21,090 nt of DNA. Source: CAKSQF01 sp964568425. Its GTDB lineage: Bacteria; Bacillota; Clostridia; Oscillospirales; CAG-272. Made by a program: the position numbers and the translations under genes. This document shows positions 15,541 through 21,090 of the stretch, one piece after another; the first letter of the stretch is position 1; the number at the start of each line of letters is the position of its first letter. The stretch spans positions 1-21,090 of the forward strand of contig CAZMPO010000024.1 of the NCBI GenBank assembly GCA_964568425.1, given 5' to 3'. The notes under the pieces are model-generated. The model was not told where the DNA came from. It was given only the letters and a program-made list of their open reading frames with translations, and ran no database searches.

Positions 15541-16212
15541 TCATTTTGACTCGATCAGATAGCCGAGACCGCGGACGGCTCTGATCGTGGTCGATGAGCC
15601 GAGTGCCTTGAGCTTTTTGCGAAGATAGGATATGTATGTCCAAACAACGCTGATATCGGTGTCGCTTTCGTATCCCCAAATGCTGTCCATTATCTGCTCA
15701 GCCGAAATGATCTGTCCCCTGTTGCGAAGGAGCATTTCGAGGATCTGATATTCCTTTGCGGTCAGCGAGACCCTGCCCTTCGCGCCGATCAGCTCAAACG
15801 AAAGTCGATCGAGGCTGATATCGCCGAGAGTGAGCAGATTGTCGCAAACGGTCGATTGCCGACGCGTCATGGCTCTGATGCGTGCGAGCAGCTCGCCCGT
15901 CGCGAACGGCTTGGTCAGATAATCGTCCGCGCCGCTGTCAAGTCCGTTGATCTTGTCATCAAGCTCGCTTTTGGCGGTCAAGATGAGCACGGGGGTGTCG
16001 ATTCCCTTCGCCCTGACATGGCGAAGCACGCTTAGCCCGTCGATCTGCGGCAACATAAGATCGAGCACCACGCCGTCATATATTCCGCCCTCTATATATT
16101 CGATCGCATCTTTTCCGTTGTAAACGGCGTCGACCGAGTAATTGTTATGCATCAGAATGGCGACAAGCGCATTCGAAAGTGCCTTTTCGTCCTCGCAAAG
16201 AAGCAGTCTCAT
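15541..16212 (-). CDS. OmpR/PhoB-type response regulator
   Basis: The 223-residue regulator has an N-terminal receiver domain: acidic pocket CEDE at 6-9, phospho-acceptor Asp51 in LDLMLP, conserved Thr79 and Lys101 in LTKPF. The C-terminal winged-helix DNA-binding domain (about 128-223) contains LTAKEYQILEMLLRNRGQII, then WGYESDTD, VVWTYISYLRKKL and IRAVRGLGYLI. GGAG at a proper distance supports the ATG. It is the expected partner of the kinase at 12875-14128, and both lie on the minus strand in the usual regulator-then-kinase order. They are separated by the HTH/ART cassette. Its promoter is at 16429-16457, with a 44-codon frame in the leader. Confidence 0.95.
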   Translation of the reverse strand: MRLLLCEDEKALSNALVAILMHNNYSVDAVYNGKDAIEYIEGGIYDGVVLDLMLPQIDGLSVLRHVRAKGIDTPVLILTAKSELDDKINGLDSGADDYLTKPFATGELLARIRAMTRRQSTVCDNLLTLGDISLDRLSFELIGAKGRVSLTAKEYQILEMLLRNRGQIISAEQIMDSIWGYESDTDISVVWTYISYLRKKLKALGSSTTIRAVRGLGYLIESK

Positions 16213-16239
16213 TGATCATTCTCCATCTTTCGGATCTCT

Positions 16240-16374
16240 TTAGATCTCTTTTATAAACAGCACGCTGTTTGGTTCAAGCTTTGTCGGCATGTCCGCACGC
16301 TCGCCGTCATGTCGGGCGTCAAGGAGATATACCTCGCACTCGCAAGCCCTTTCGAGATCGACAGCTATATCCAT
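16240..16374 (-). pseudogene. 44-codon frame, possible remnant of a secreted enzyme gene
   Basis: Between the regulator promoter and gene, the minus strand has an open frame ending at TAA (16242-16240). From an ATG at 16374 it reads MDIAVDLERACECEVYLLDA, then RHDGERADMPTKLEPNSVLF and IKEI. The same frame is open upstream to a TAA at 16434-16432, adding coding-like residues (PTAKGYTDDPAAES). The ending resembles the last strands of some glycoside hydrolases (YLLD ... LPPNSVLFI). No good ribosome binding site precedes the ATG. It may be a decayed gene end or a small leader peptide. It occupies much of the 317-bp gap 16213-16529; the rest holds the promoter and a terminator. Confidence 0.4.
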
Positions 16375-16428
16375 CGACTCGGCGGCGGGATCGTCGGTGT
16401 ATCCTTTCGCCGTAGGCTTTCTCTGTCT

Positions 16429-16457
16429 ACTTTAGCATATCTTTGCCAATTTGTCAA
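16429..16457 (-). promoter_or_regulatory. sigma-A promoter upstream of the response regulator
   Basis: Minus strand TTGACA (16457-16452), 17-nt spacer, TAAAGT (16434-16429). The transcript would start near 16422 and carry about 210 nt of leader before the regulator ATG. Confidence 0.75.
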
Positions 16458-16478
16458 GCATTTTTGCCGTTTTTTTCA

Positions 16479-16514
16479 AAAAAGCTCCAAGTCGATGCGA
16501 TCTTGGAGCTTTTT
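16479..16514 (-). terminator. intrinsic terminator after the GH25 gene
   Basis: A 13-bp stem pairs 16479-16491 with 16502-16514 around a 10-nt loop. A-run and T-run ends make it work on the minus strand, 15 nt past the GH25 stop. Confidence 0.88.
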
Positions 16515-16529
16515 GTACCTATTCAGTTC

Positions 16530-17831
16530 TTATTTTTTGATCTCGGTCTCCTCGATCTGAGGGACGCTCTCGTTTTTCTTCTTGCCTTTTCCGCTCAAAA
16601 GCACCACAACAAGGGCGACGACAGCCACACCGAGCACCGATGCGCTTATTACCAAAGGAAGATCGATCTTTTTGTCCTCTTTGCCGTTTTTGTCATCTTT
16701 GTCCTGTGCTTGGTCGTTATCATCAACGCCCGGCTTATCGGCCTCAATCGGCGCTTCGTTTATCAGATCGACGGCAAACACCTTCTCCACGTCAACGGTC
16801 GGAACCTTCGGTACGATCTCGAGCTTCGCCGCGTCAAATCTCTCGGGAAGTTCAAACGTCCCCTCGAAACATTGATTGACGGTGGTCAGCGTGCCGACAG
16901 TGATCGAATTGACGATCACCGAGAGCTCGAGCTCGCCGCTCGGAAATTTTCTGTCGTAAGCCTTGCCGCTGACAGTCAGGGTCGTGCCGTCAAGCTTTGC
17001 ATAAGCGATCTCGCAGGTGACATCGATCTCGGGTGAGTAGCCGTTGAATCCGTATTTCTTGACGATCGACGGGTAGTCCTTGAAGCAACGGTTAGTGTCA
17101 AGCGGTCCGACCTCGTCTATGTAGTTGGACGAGGTGTATTGATACATGCCGTATCGGGATGAATATTTTTCGGTATATTCCTCAAGCTTTGCCGGATAGT
17201 AATTTGCGATCCAGACCTCGTATTTGTCACCGCAGATCTCCTTAAGCGGAACCCATCCGCCGTAATCGACATCGTCGATCCAGCTTGCCATGCTGTACAT
17301 GCCGACAAGATAGCCCTCCTGTGCGACGCGATCCATAAACGCCAGACAGATCTTCTTGGCGACGACCGCTCTTTTGCTGTTCGCACTCGGGTCTTCAAAG
17401 TCAAAATAAACGGGATATTCGAACTTTTTGCCCTTTATGTATTCAAGGCAAAGCTCTGCCTCTTTCTTTGCCGCAGTGGCGTTCGTTGCGTATGAGTAAA
17501 AATATGTTCCGATGTCAAGCCCGACTTTTCTTGCCGCTTTGTAGTATTCCTCAAAGCAGTAGTCCTTGCGCTTGTAAAATCCGCAACGCAGGATGACATA
17601 TGTGTAGCCTGCATCCTTGACCTTCTGAAAGTCGAAACCGCTTCCTTGGTGCTCGGATAGATCAAGCCCCTTGGCAACGACCCGGCCCTCGCCGGCATAC
17701 CCTTCCGCATACCCACGATCATACCCGGTGGGCACGCCCTCCCCCGCCGCAAAACAAGGAATCCCGCCGACAAACACAGTCAAACAAACGAGCACCCCCG
17801 AAATGATCTGCTTCCAAAAACTTCTTTTCAT
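16530..17831 (-). CDS. membrane-anchored GH25 muramidase
   Basis: This 433-residue protein is a glycoside hydrolase family 25 (Chalaropsis-type lysozyme) enzyme that would cleave the MurNAc-GlcNAc bond of peptidoglycan outside the cell. A signal peptide (1-29) is followed by a short Gly/Tyr-rich linker (GYDRGYAEGYAGEG). The GH25 barrel (about 52-260) has GLDLSEHQG with Asp57 and the catalytic YFDFED (Asp144, Glu146). It also has GMYSMASW and the substrate strand VWIANYY. A beta-rich domain (about 272-365) and an acidic, Asp/Lys-rich linker come next. A C-terminal membrane span at about 391-413 has a basic stop-transfer (GKGKKK). GGGAG precedes the ATG. It is monocistronic. A role in wall remodelling or predation on other cells fits; the anchor argues for a cell-bound enzyme. 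Confidence 0.92.
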   Translation of the reverse strand: MKRSFWKQIISGVLVCLTVFVGGIPCFAAGEGVPTGYDRGYAEGYAGEGRVVAKGLDLSEHQGSGFDFQKVKDAGYTYVILRCGFYKRKDYCFEEYYKAARKVGLDIGTYFYSYATNATAAKKEAELCLEYIKGKKFEYPVYFDFEDPSANSKRAVVAKKICLAFMDRVAQEGYLVGMYSMASWIDDVDYGGWVPLKEICGDKYEVWIANYYPAKLEEYTEKYSSRYGMYQYTSSNYIDEVGPLDTNRCFKDYPSIVKKYGFNGYSPEIDVTCEIAYAKLDGTTLTVSGKAYDRKFPSGELELSVIVNSITVGTLTTVNQCFEGTFELPERFDAAKLEIVPKVPTVDVEKVFAVDLINEAPIEADKPGVDDNDQAQDKDDKNGKEDKKIDLPLVISASVLGVAVVALVVVLLSGKGKKKNESVPQIEETEIKK

Positions 17832-17876
17832 CTAAATCTGCTCCCTTCGTGCAATAATCCCGATAGTTTATGAGTT

Positions 17877-17905
17877 ATTATAACACATAAATCAAGATTT
17901 GTCAA
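17877..17905 (-). promoter_or_regulatory. consensus sigma-A promoter for the GH25 gene
   Basis: Minus strand perfect TTGACA (17905-17900), 17-nt spacer, perfect TATAAT (17882-17877), about 45 nt before the ATG. Confidence 0.9.
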
Positions 17906-17990
17906 TAGAAAATGTCAAAAATTGACGAAAGACTCACATTTGCAGAAACGGTCACCGCGACTGAAGGGACGAAAGGAGGAAATTTGAAAA

Positions 17991-18030
17991 TTCGACTCTC
18001 TCCGGCTTTTGCACACCGGATAGAGTCGAA
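17991..18030 (-). terminator. hairpin at the end of the JAB-Sel1 cluster
   Basis: A 15-bp stem with one mismatch pairs 17991-18005 with 18016-18030. On the minus strand it is followed by a T-rich stretch (ATTTTCAAATTT). It lies about 20 nt past the stop of the Sel1 gene and probably terminates the five-gene unit. Confidence 0.7.
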
Positions 18031-18052
18031 ATTCCCGATTATTGGCAGGTGG

Positions 18053-18823
18053 TTACTTGAAGAGACCGCAGATAAGATCCCAAAGGGAACTATTTGGTGC
18101 TTTTAAATACTTCTTTGCGGGTTCATAACCCTTTGCCGCAGCTTTTTTGATCCACGGCATTCCCTCGTCTGTCAAATTATACTTGCAGTATAGTACTCCG
18201 ACAGCATACATCGATTGTACAAGACCAAGGTTAGCGGCTTTTTCATAATAATCTTTCGCTACGCCATCTCTGCTTGCCGCAGAATCATTACCGGTTTCAC
18301 TAACCGGAATACGCCCCGTCTCGATCAAATATCCGATATTATGCCAAGCGTCCGGTATATTACCGAAGTTTGAAGCGTGAACAAAATAATGAAATGCATC
18401 TTTGTAATTTCTGTAGTGTTCCATTAAGATGTATCCCTTATAGAAGCATGCCTGTGCGTATTCGTCGTCTTGATCATCAATTTTCAAATCAACTGCTACA
18501 TCAAAACTCTTATATGCCCTCTCTATGTCTTTTTCGACACCGCAACCAAATAAACATGCTCTACCCAAATTAATGATGGCTTTCACGTTTTTTGAGTCGG
18601 CTTGAAACGCTTTGAGATACCAATTAAAAGCAGTTTTATCGTTCTTCTCAACGACATTACCTTCTTCGTACATGGTTCCAAGAAGGTTCATGGCATCTGA
18701 TACGCCCAACTCGGCGGCTTTTCTAATGCATTCTAACGCCTTGTTATAATTCAACGGATAACCGTTTGTTCCAAGATAATAACGGCATCCTTCGACATAG
18801 ATCTTCCTCGCGTTCTCTTCCAT
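18053..18823 (-). CDS. Sel1-like repeat protein
   Basis: The 256-residue protein is built of Sel1/TPR-type helical repeats with the AxxxLGxxYxxG pattern. They run at about 43-78 (AMNLLGTMYEEGNVV), 81-115 (AIINLGRACLFGCGV), 124-155, 157-200 (AWHNIGYLIETGRIPV) and 202-235 (SMYAVGVLYCKY). There is no signal peptide, membrane span or catalytic motif. Sel1 repeats act as protein-binding scaffolds. GAGGT precedes the ATG and the TM2 gene ends 12 nt upstream, so it is the last gene of the cluster. The terminal SLWDLICGLFK is an amphipathic hydrophobic tail that could touch a membrane or partner. Codon use is AT-rich compared with the core genes. Confidence 0.85.
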   Translation of the reverse strand: MEENARKIYVEGCRYYLGTNGYPLNYNKALECIRKAAELGVSDAMNLLGTMYEEGNVVEKNDKTAFNWYLKAFQADSKNVKAIINLGRACLFGCGVEKDIERAYKSFDVAVDLKIDDQDDEYAQACFYKGYILMEHYRNYKDAFHYFVHASNFGNIPDAWHNIGYLIETGRIPVSETGNDSAASRDGVAKDYYEKAANLGLVQSMYAVGVLYCKYNLTDEGMPWIKKAAAKGYEPAKKYLKAPNSSLWDLICGLFK

Positions 18824-18835
18824 CAGATTACCTCA

Positions 18836-19318
18836 TTATTGCGGCGGATCAACGAACATGCCATCTCTTAATTCCATTGCACCTTTGCCGATTTCCTTGA
18901 CTACGGGTGCAAACTGCTTCCCGATAGTTATGGCCTTATTGATTCGATTATCGGTGTTAACCATTTCGCTGACTACGGACGGGTCATTGAGAGCGTCCAT
19001 GAGTTTTTGGCAGTTATACGCGCGGCATCTGTCTTTTGCTGATTTGATATCCATGATCCACCAAACACCAAAGGCACCAAGCGTTAAATATTTCAGCATG
19101 CCCTTTTTTCTATCTCCTAAATAGAAGCGATCCATGAGAATCACGGATAATGCTTTTACGGTTGATGTCTTACGAAAGGGAATCCCACGCATGACCATTT
19201 CAAACGAATCCGGTGCGCTCAAAAGAACGTTCATGACGTCCATATCCGAATATTTTGTATTCGGAAACAAAAAATCCTTTTTTTCCTCAAGAAAACTTAA
19301 AACTTTTAATTGTTCCAT
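18836..19318 (-). CDS. TM2-domain membrane protein
   Basis: In this 160-residue protein the centre (about 52-95) is a TM2 domain: a hydrophobic helix (VKALSVILM), the polar turn DRFYLGDRKKG (63-73) and a second helix LTLGAFGVWWIMDI. The DRFYLG and GAFGVWW elements are the family hallmarks. Unusually, a 50-residue soluble N-terminal region (EQLKVLSFLEEKKDFLFPNT and on) precedes it, and a 60-residue helical region follows. Most TM2 proteins are shorter or carry a zinc ribbon. AAGGAG precedes the ATG. The coiled-coil gene ends 22 nt upstream and the Sel1 gene begins 12 nt downstream. The molecular role of TM2 proteins in bacteria is poorly known. Confidence 0.82.
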   Translation of the reverse strand: MEQLKVLSFLEEKKDFLFPNTKYSDMDVMNVLLSAPDSFEMVMRGIPFRKTSTVKALSVILMDRFYLGDRKKGMLKYLTLGAFGVWWIMDIKSAKDRCRAYNCQKLMDALNDPSVVSEMVNTDNRINKAITIGKQFAPVVKEIGKGAMELRDGMFVDPPQ

Positions 19319-19340
19319 TGTAATAACTCCTTCTTTTTAT

Positions 19341-20261
19341 TTAATATCCATTTGCCCATGCATTCCATGCCAGCCAAGATGTGGCTGCCGCAGTCTGCTT
19401 ATTTGCTGCCGCGGATATAGCGGTATTCTTAGCAATTTCCGCGTTTGTCTTCTCGATCTCACTTAAGCTCGAATTAATACTTGACAGCGTTTGATTGGCT
19501 TGTCTCAATTCCTGGCAGATATAACGCTGATTATCTTCCATTCGACTAAGCGTTTTGTTTATCTGAACCATTTGTCGCAATTGTTCGAGATGTATCCTCT
19601 CAACCTCATAAGTATCATATATGCCGCCATGACCTTGTATGATAGTGCAACGACCTGTTTCCAAATATTCATACATAGTTGCGACAGCTGCCAAATTTCT
19701 GTATTTCTGAGGCAAAACATTTTCAGAATATATTTGAGCCAAATTGCTTCTTGCCACGACCAGCGCTTTGTGTATTTCTTCCTGCTTTTGATTTACTGCC
19801 GTTTCTTCAATGTTGTTAGCAGCCAAACCTTTCTCTGCTTCTTTTTCTTGCTCTTGAAGGAGCATCTCATGCATTTTCATTGAGTCTCTGTTTAACTTAG
19901 CGGCCTCAGCCTCGAGGGCTTCGGCCTTCTCTTTACTCACAGAGCGAAAATACAGGCAGATAGGCAACAAAAAGCATTCAGCAATACCTACAAACAAGGC
20001 AATCTTTGCTCTCTTTCTGTATCGCCGAGCTTCACTTTCTTTAAGTTCTCGCGCTTTTGCGAGGTCGATATCAAAAGAATCAAGCTGTGCTATTGCATTG
20101 TCTCTTTTATTTTGCAGTTGTCTTTTTTCACTGCAAATTTTCTCCATACGAGAATTTGCGTTGTTCATCGCACACGACCAAATATAAACATATTTTTCGA
20201 ACTCGAGAGCGTGTTTTAAATACTCTCTCATGTACGCAACGCTACTTTTATTAACAGCCAC
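19341..20261 (-). CDS. membrane-anchored coiled-coil protein
   Basis: The 306-residue protein starts at GTG (20261), supported by GAGGTG five bases upstream. The N-terminal 80 residues are helical and charged (likely coiled coil, 35-80). A hydrophobic span follows at about 86-105 (KIALFVGIAECFLLPICLYF). A second charged coiled-coil runs 108-175 and contains KEKAEALEAEAAKL. The block YRNLAAVATMYEYLETGRC (about 187-205) with HGGIYDTYEVE looks conserved in several clostridial hypothetical proteins. A third helical stretch runs to an Ala/Trp-rich end (SWLAWNAWANGY). No enzyme motif is seen. It sits between the Cys-rich and TM2 genes on the same strand. A scaffold or sensor role at the membrane is inference. 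Confidence 0.75.
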   Translation of the reverse strand: MAVNKSSVAYMREYLKHALEFEKYVYIWSCAMNNANSRMEKICSEKRQLQNKRDNAIAQLDSFDIDLAKARELKESEARRYRKRAKIALFVGIAECFLLPICLYFRSVSKEKAEALEAEAAKLNRDSMKMHEMLLQEQEKEAEKGLAANNIEETAVNQKQEEIHKALVVARSNLAQIYSENVLPQKYRNLAAVATMYEYLETGRCTIIQGHGGIYDTYEVERIHLEQLRQMVQINKTLSRMEDNQRYICQELRQANQTLSSINSSLSEIEKTNAEIAKNTAISAAANKQTAAATSWLAWNAWANGY

Positions 20262-20292
20262 TTTGCACCTCTTCTACATGTCAAAAGAACAT

Positions 20293-20307
20293 ATACCGTC
20301 CCGGTAT
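20293..20307. repeat. short hairpin in the gap before the coiled-coil gene
   Basis: ATACCG (20293-20298) and CGGTAT (20302-20307) form a perfect 6-bp stem with a 3-nt loop, in the 63-nt gap between two cluster genes. No T-run follows. It could be a transcript-processing or stabilising hairpin. Confidence 0.4.
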
Positions 20308-20324
20308 TAAGTTATCTGATCTTA

Positions 20325-20504
20325 TTACTTTCTCTTATAGTGATTGCAACCGTTTCTGTTCTCGGGCTTGTTATAGCCACCATAAGGACCATCGCACTTT
20401 ATTCTGCCGTAACTATCCTTGTCATAGTGATTAGCATACAAGCAGTCCGAACAATTCCCCTCAAAGCAACCTTCCGGGATCTTGATTTCGATTTTCTGTT
20501 TCAT
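20325..20504 (-). CDS. small Cys-rich protein (59 aa), possible zinc knuckle
   Basis: The 59-residue protein has five cysteines, in CFEGNCSDC (about 13-21), IKCDG and GCNHYK, plus two His residues. The pattern could bind zinc. The N-terminus MKQKIEIKIPEG is a beta-strand-like lead. A longer frame from 20534 exists, but GAGAGGAA is placed for the ATG at 20504. It has a basic end (YKRK), no signal peptide and no hydrophobic span. It lies between the JAB gene (74 nt upstream) and the coiled-coil gene. Function is unknown; small zinc proteins often act as adaptors or nucleic-acid binders. Confidence 0.65.
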   Translation of the reverse strand: MKQKIEIKIPEGCFEGNCSDCLYANHYDKDSYGRIKCDGPYGGYNKPENRNGCNHYKRK

Positions 20505-20578
20505 TTTAAATTCCTCTCTTTTTTTGATATTCAATTTGTTAAGTTCTTTATCATCATAAACAGCGGTTTTCCAACACG

Positions 20579-21010
20579 CTACTCAATGATCAAATCGTCG
20601 GAGTATATACTGATAATTTCATTCGCCCGACTTGCTTTGTAGCATACAAGTTTCATCTCAGGCAACACGAAAACGGGAAAATACAAGCTGTCAATTTGCG
20701 GAGGCATTGCGTACATGATTTTTGATATGTACCTCACATCACCGTCGGACAAATTGCAAGCACCGCCGAAGTGCGTGTGAAAAATACCGACAAAATCGAT
20801 ATTTCTGTCTTGCCAATACTCGATCTTTTTATTAAGGTAAGTTGTATTTGGCGAATACATACAGGGTTTGGCACCTGAAGTGTCCGCCAAATCAACAAAA
20901 ACTTCATCTACAATACCATTACCGCTACTTCCTAAAATGCCACCGACTTCAGACGAAAGGGTCGGAATATATCTGTTCAACCGGTCAACAACCGTTTTTG
21001 ATACTTTCAC
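20579..21010 (-). CDS. JAB/MPN (JAMM) metallo-isopeptidase
   Basis: This 143-residue single-domain JAB protein has the full JAMM zinc site. Glu21 is in SSEVGGILG. The HTH motif (His78, His80) is followed, with the exact x7-S-x2-D spacing, by Ser88 and Asp91 (GIFHTHFGGACNLSDGDVRY). Such enzymes cleave isopeptide or peptide bonds at the C-terminus of ubiquitin-like modifiers, for example in bacterial ubiquitin-like (Bil-type), CBASS type II (Cap3) or sulfur-carrier systems. A frame from 21064 exists, but AGGTGG and spacing support the GTG at 21010 and spare the inverted repeat at 21036-21061. It is the first visible gene of an AT-rich five-gene unit that may continue past the right edge. Metal-dependent activity is well supported; the substrate is unknown. 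Confidence 0.88.
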   Translation of the reverse strand: MKVSKTVVDRLNRYIPTLSSEVGGILGSSGNGIVDEVFVDLADTSGAKPCMYSPNTTYLNKKIEYWQDRNIDFVGIFHTHFGGACNLSDGDVRYISKIMYAMPPQIDSLYFPVFVLPEMKLVCYKASRANEIISIYSDDLIIE

Positions 21011-21035
21011 ATTTTTTCCACCTTTCTTTCTCGAA

Positions 21036-21061
21036 TACCACATAATCGGCATTATGTGGTA
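21036..21061. repeat. perfect 11-bp inverted repeat upstream of the JAB gene
   Basis: TACCACATAAT (21036-21046) and ATTATGTGGTA (21051-21061) are exact inverted copies around CGGC. It ends 26 nt before the GTG start. No T-run follows on the minus strand, so it is not a typical terminator. It may be an operator or an intercistronic hairpin. Confidence 0.75.
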
Positions 21062-21090
21062 CATGGGTTTTCGATCTCGGGGAAAAGCGA

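Noticed and set aside
17912..18106. 64-codon plus-strand frame, including a TTG after GGAGG near 17976-17985
   Set aside because: It runs through the terminator hairpin and into the 3' end of the Sel1 gene; no family match and no promoter, so chance is likelier.
1..21090. CRISPR array, transposase, tRNA or rRNA genes
   Set aside because: No regularly spaced direct repeats, transposase motifs or cloverleaf-like sequences were noticed on reading either strand.

Overview
The window looks like a chromosomal stretch from a Gram-positive anaerobe of the class Clostridia, probably a gut or rumen Ruminococcaceae/Oscillospiraceae relative. The grounds are strong purine-rich ribosome binding sites, near-consensus sigma-A promoters with 17-bp spacers, a T-box leader in front of pheST, LL-diaminopimelate aminotransferase beside DapF, a GH25 muramidase and a small dockerin protein. 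No rRNA, tRNA, CRISPR array or insertion sequence was seen.

Left and middle (1-12.8 kb) is core metabolism. After the tail of a plus-strand gene come a minus-strand pair (galE, then a DUF45/YgjP-type metallopeptidase), the plus-strand lysine/peptidoglycan operon dapF-dapL, and a divergent methylglyoxal synthase homologue. Next is the minus-strand pheS-pheT operon under a T-box riboswitch, followed by a plus-strand run: HAD phosphatase, U32 peptidase-family protein and a secreted dockerin/CxxC protein. A uracil-type NCS2 permease follows. Most units are bounded by clear hairpin terminators.

From 12.9 to 16.4 kb lies a two-component system whose response regulator (15541-16212) and sensor kinase (12875-14128) are separated by a two-gene cassette. 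The cassette encodes an XRE HTH fused to an ADP-ribosyltransferase-like (DUF3990-type) domain and a 146-residue helical partner. It has its own consensus promoter, overlapped by an inverted repeat that looks like an operator for the HTH. This resembles a toxin-antitoxin or defence module placed inside a regulatory operon. Upstream of the regulator is a 44-codon frame that may be the decayed end of a carbohydrate-active enzyme gene. A membrane-anchored GH25 muramidase follows (16530-17831).

The right end (18.05-21.06 kb) is visibly more AT-rich and holds five co-directed minus-strand genes. In transcription order they are a JAB/JAMM isopeptidase with a complete metal-binding motif, a 59-residue Cys-rich protein, a membrane/coiled-coil protein, a TM2-domain protein and a Sel1-repeat protein. 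JAB proteases of this size are typical of bacterial ubiquitin-like conjugation systems, and the cluster runs off the right edge, where E1/E2/ubiquitin-like genes could lie. This cluster and the split two-component operon are the best candidates for something undescribed.
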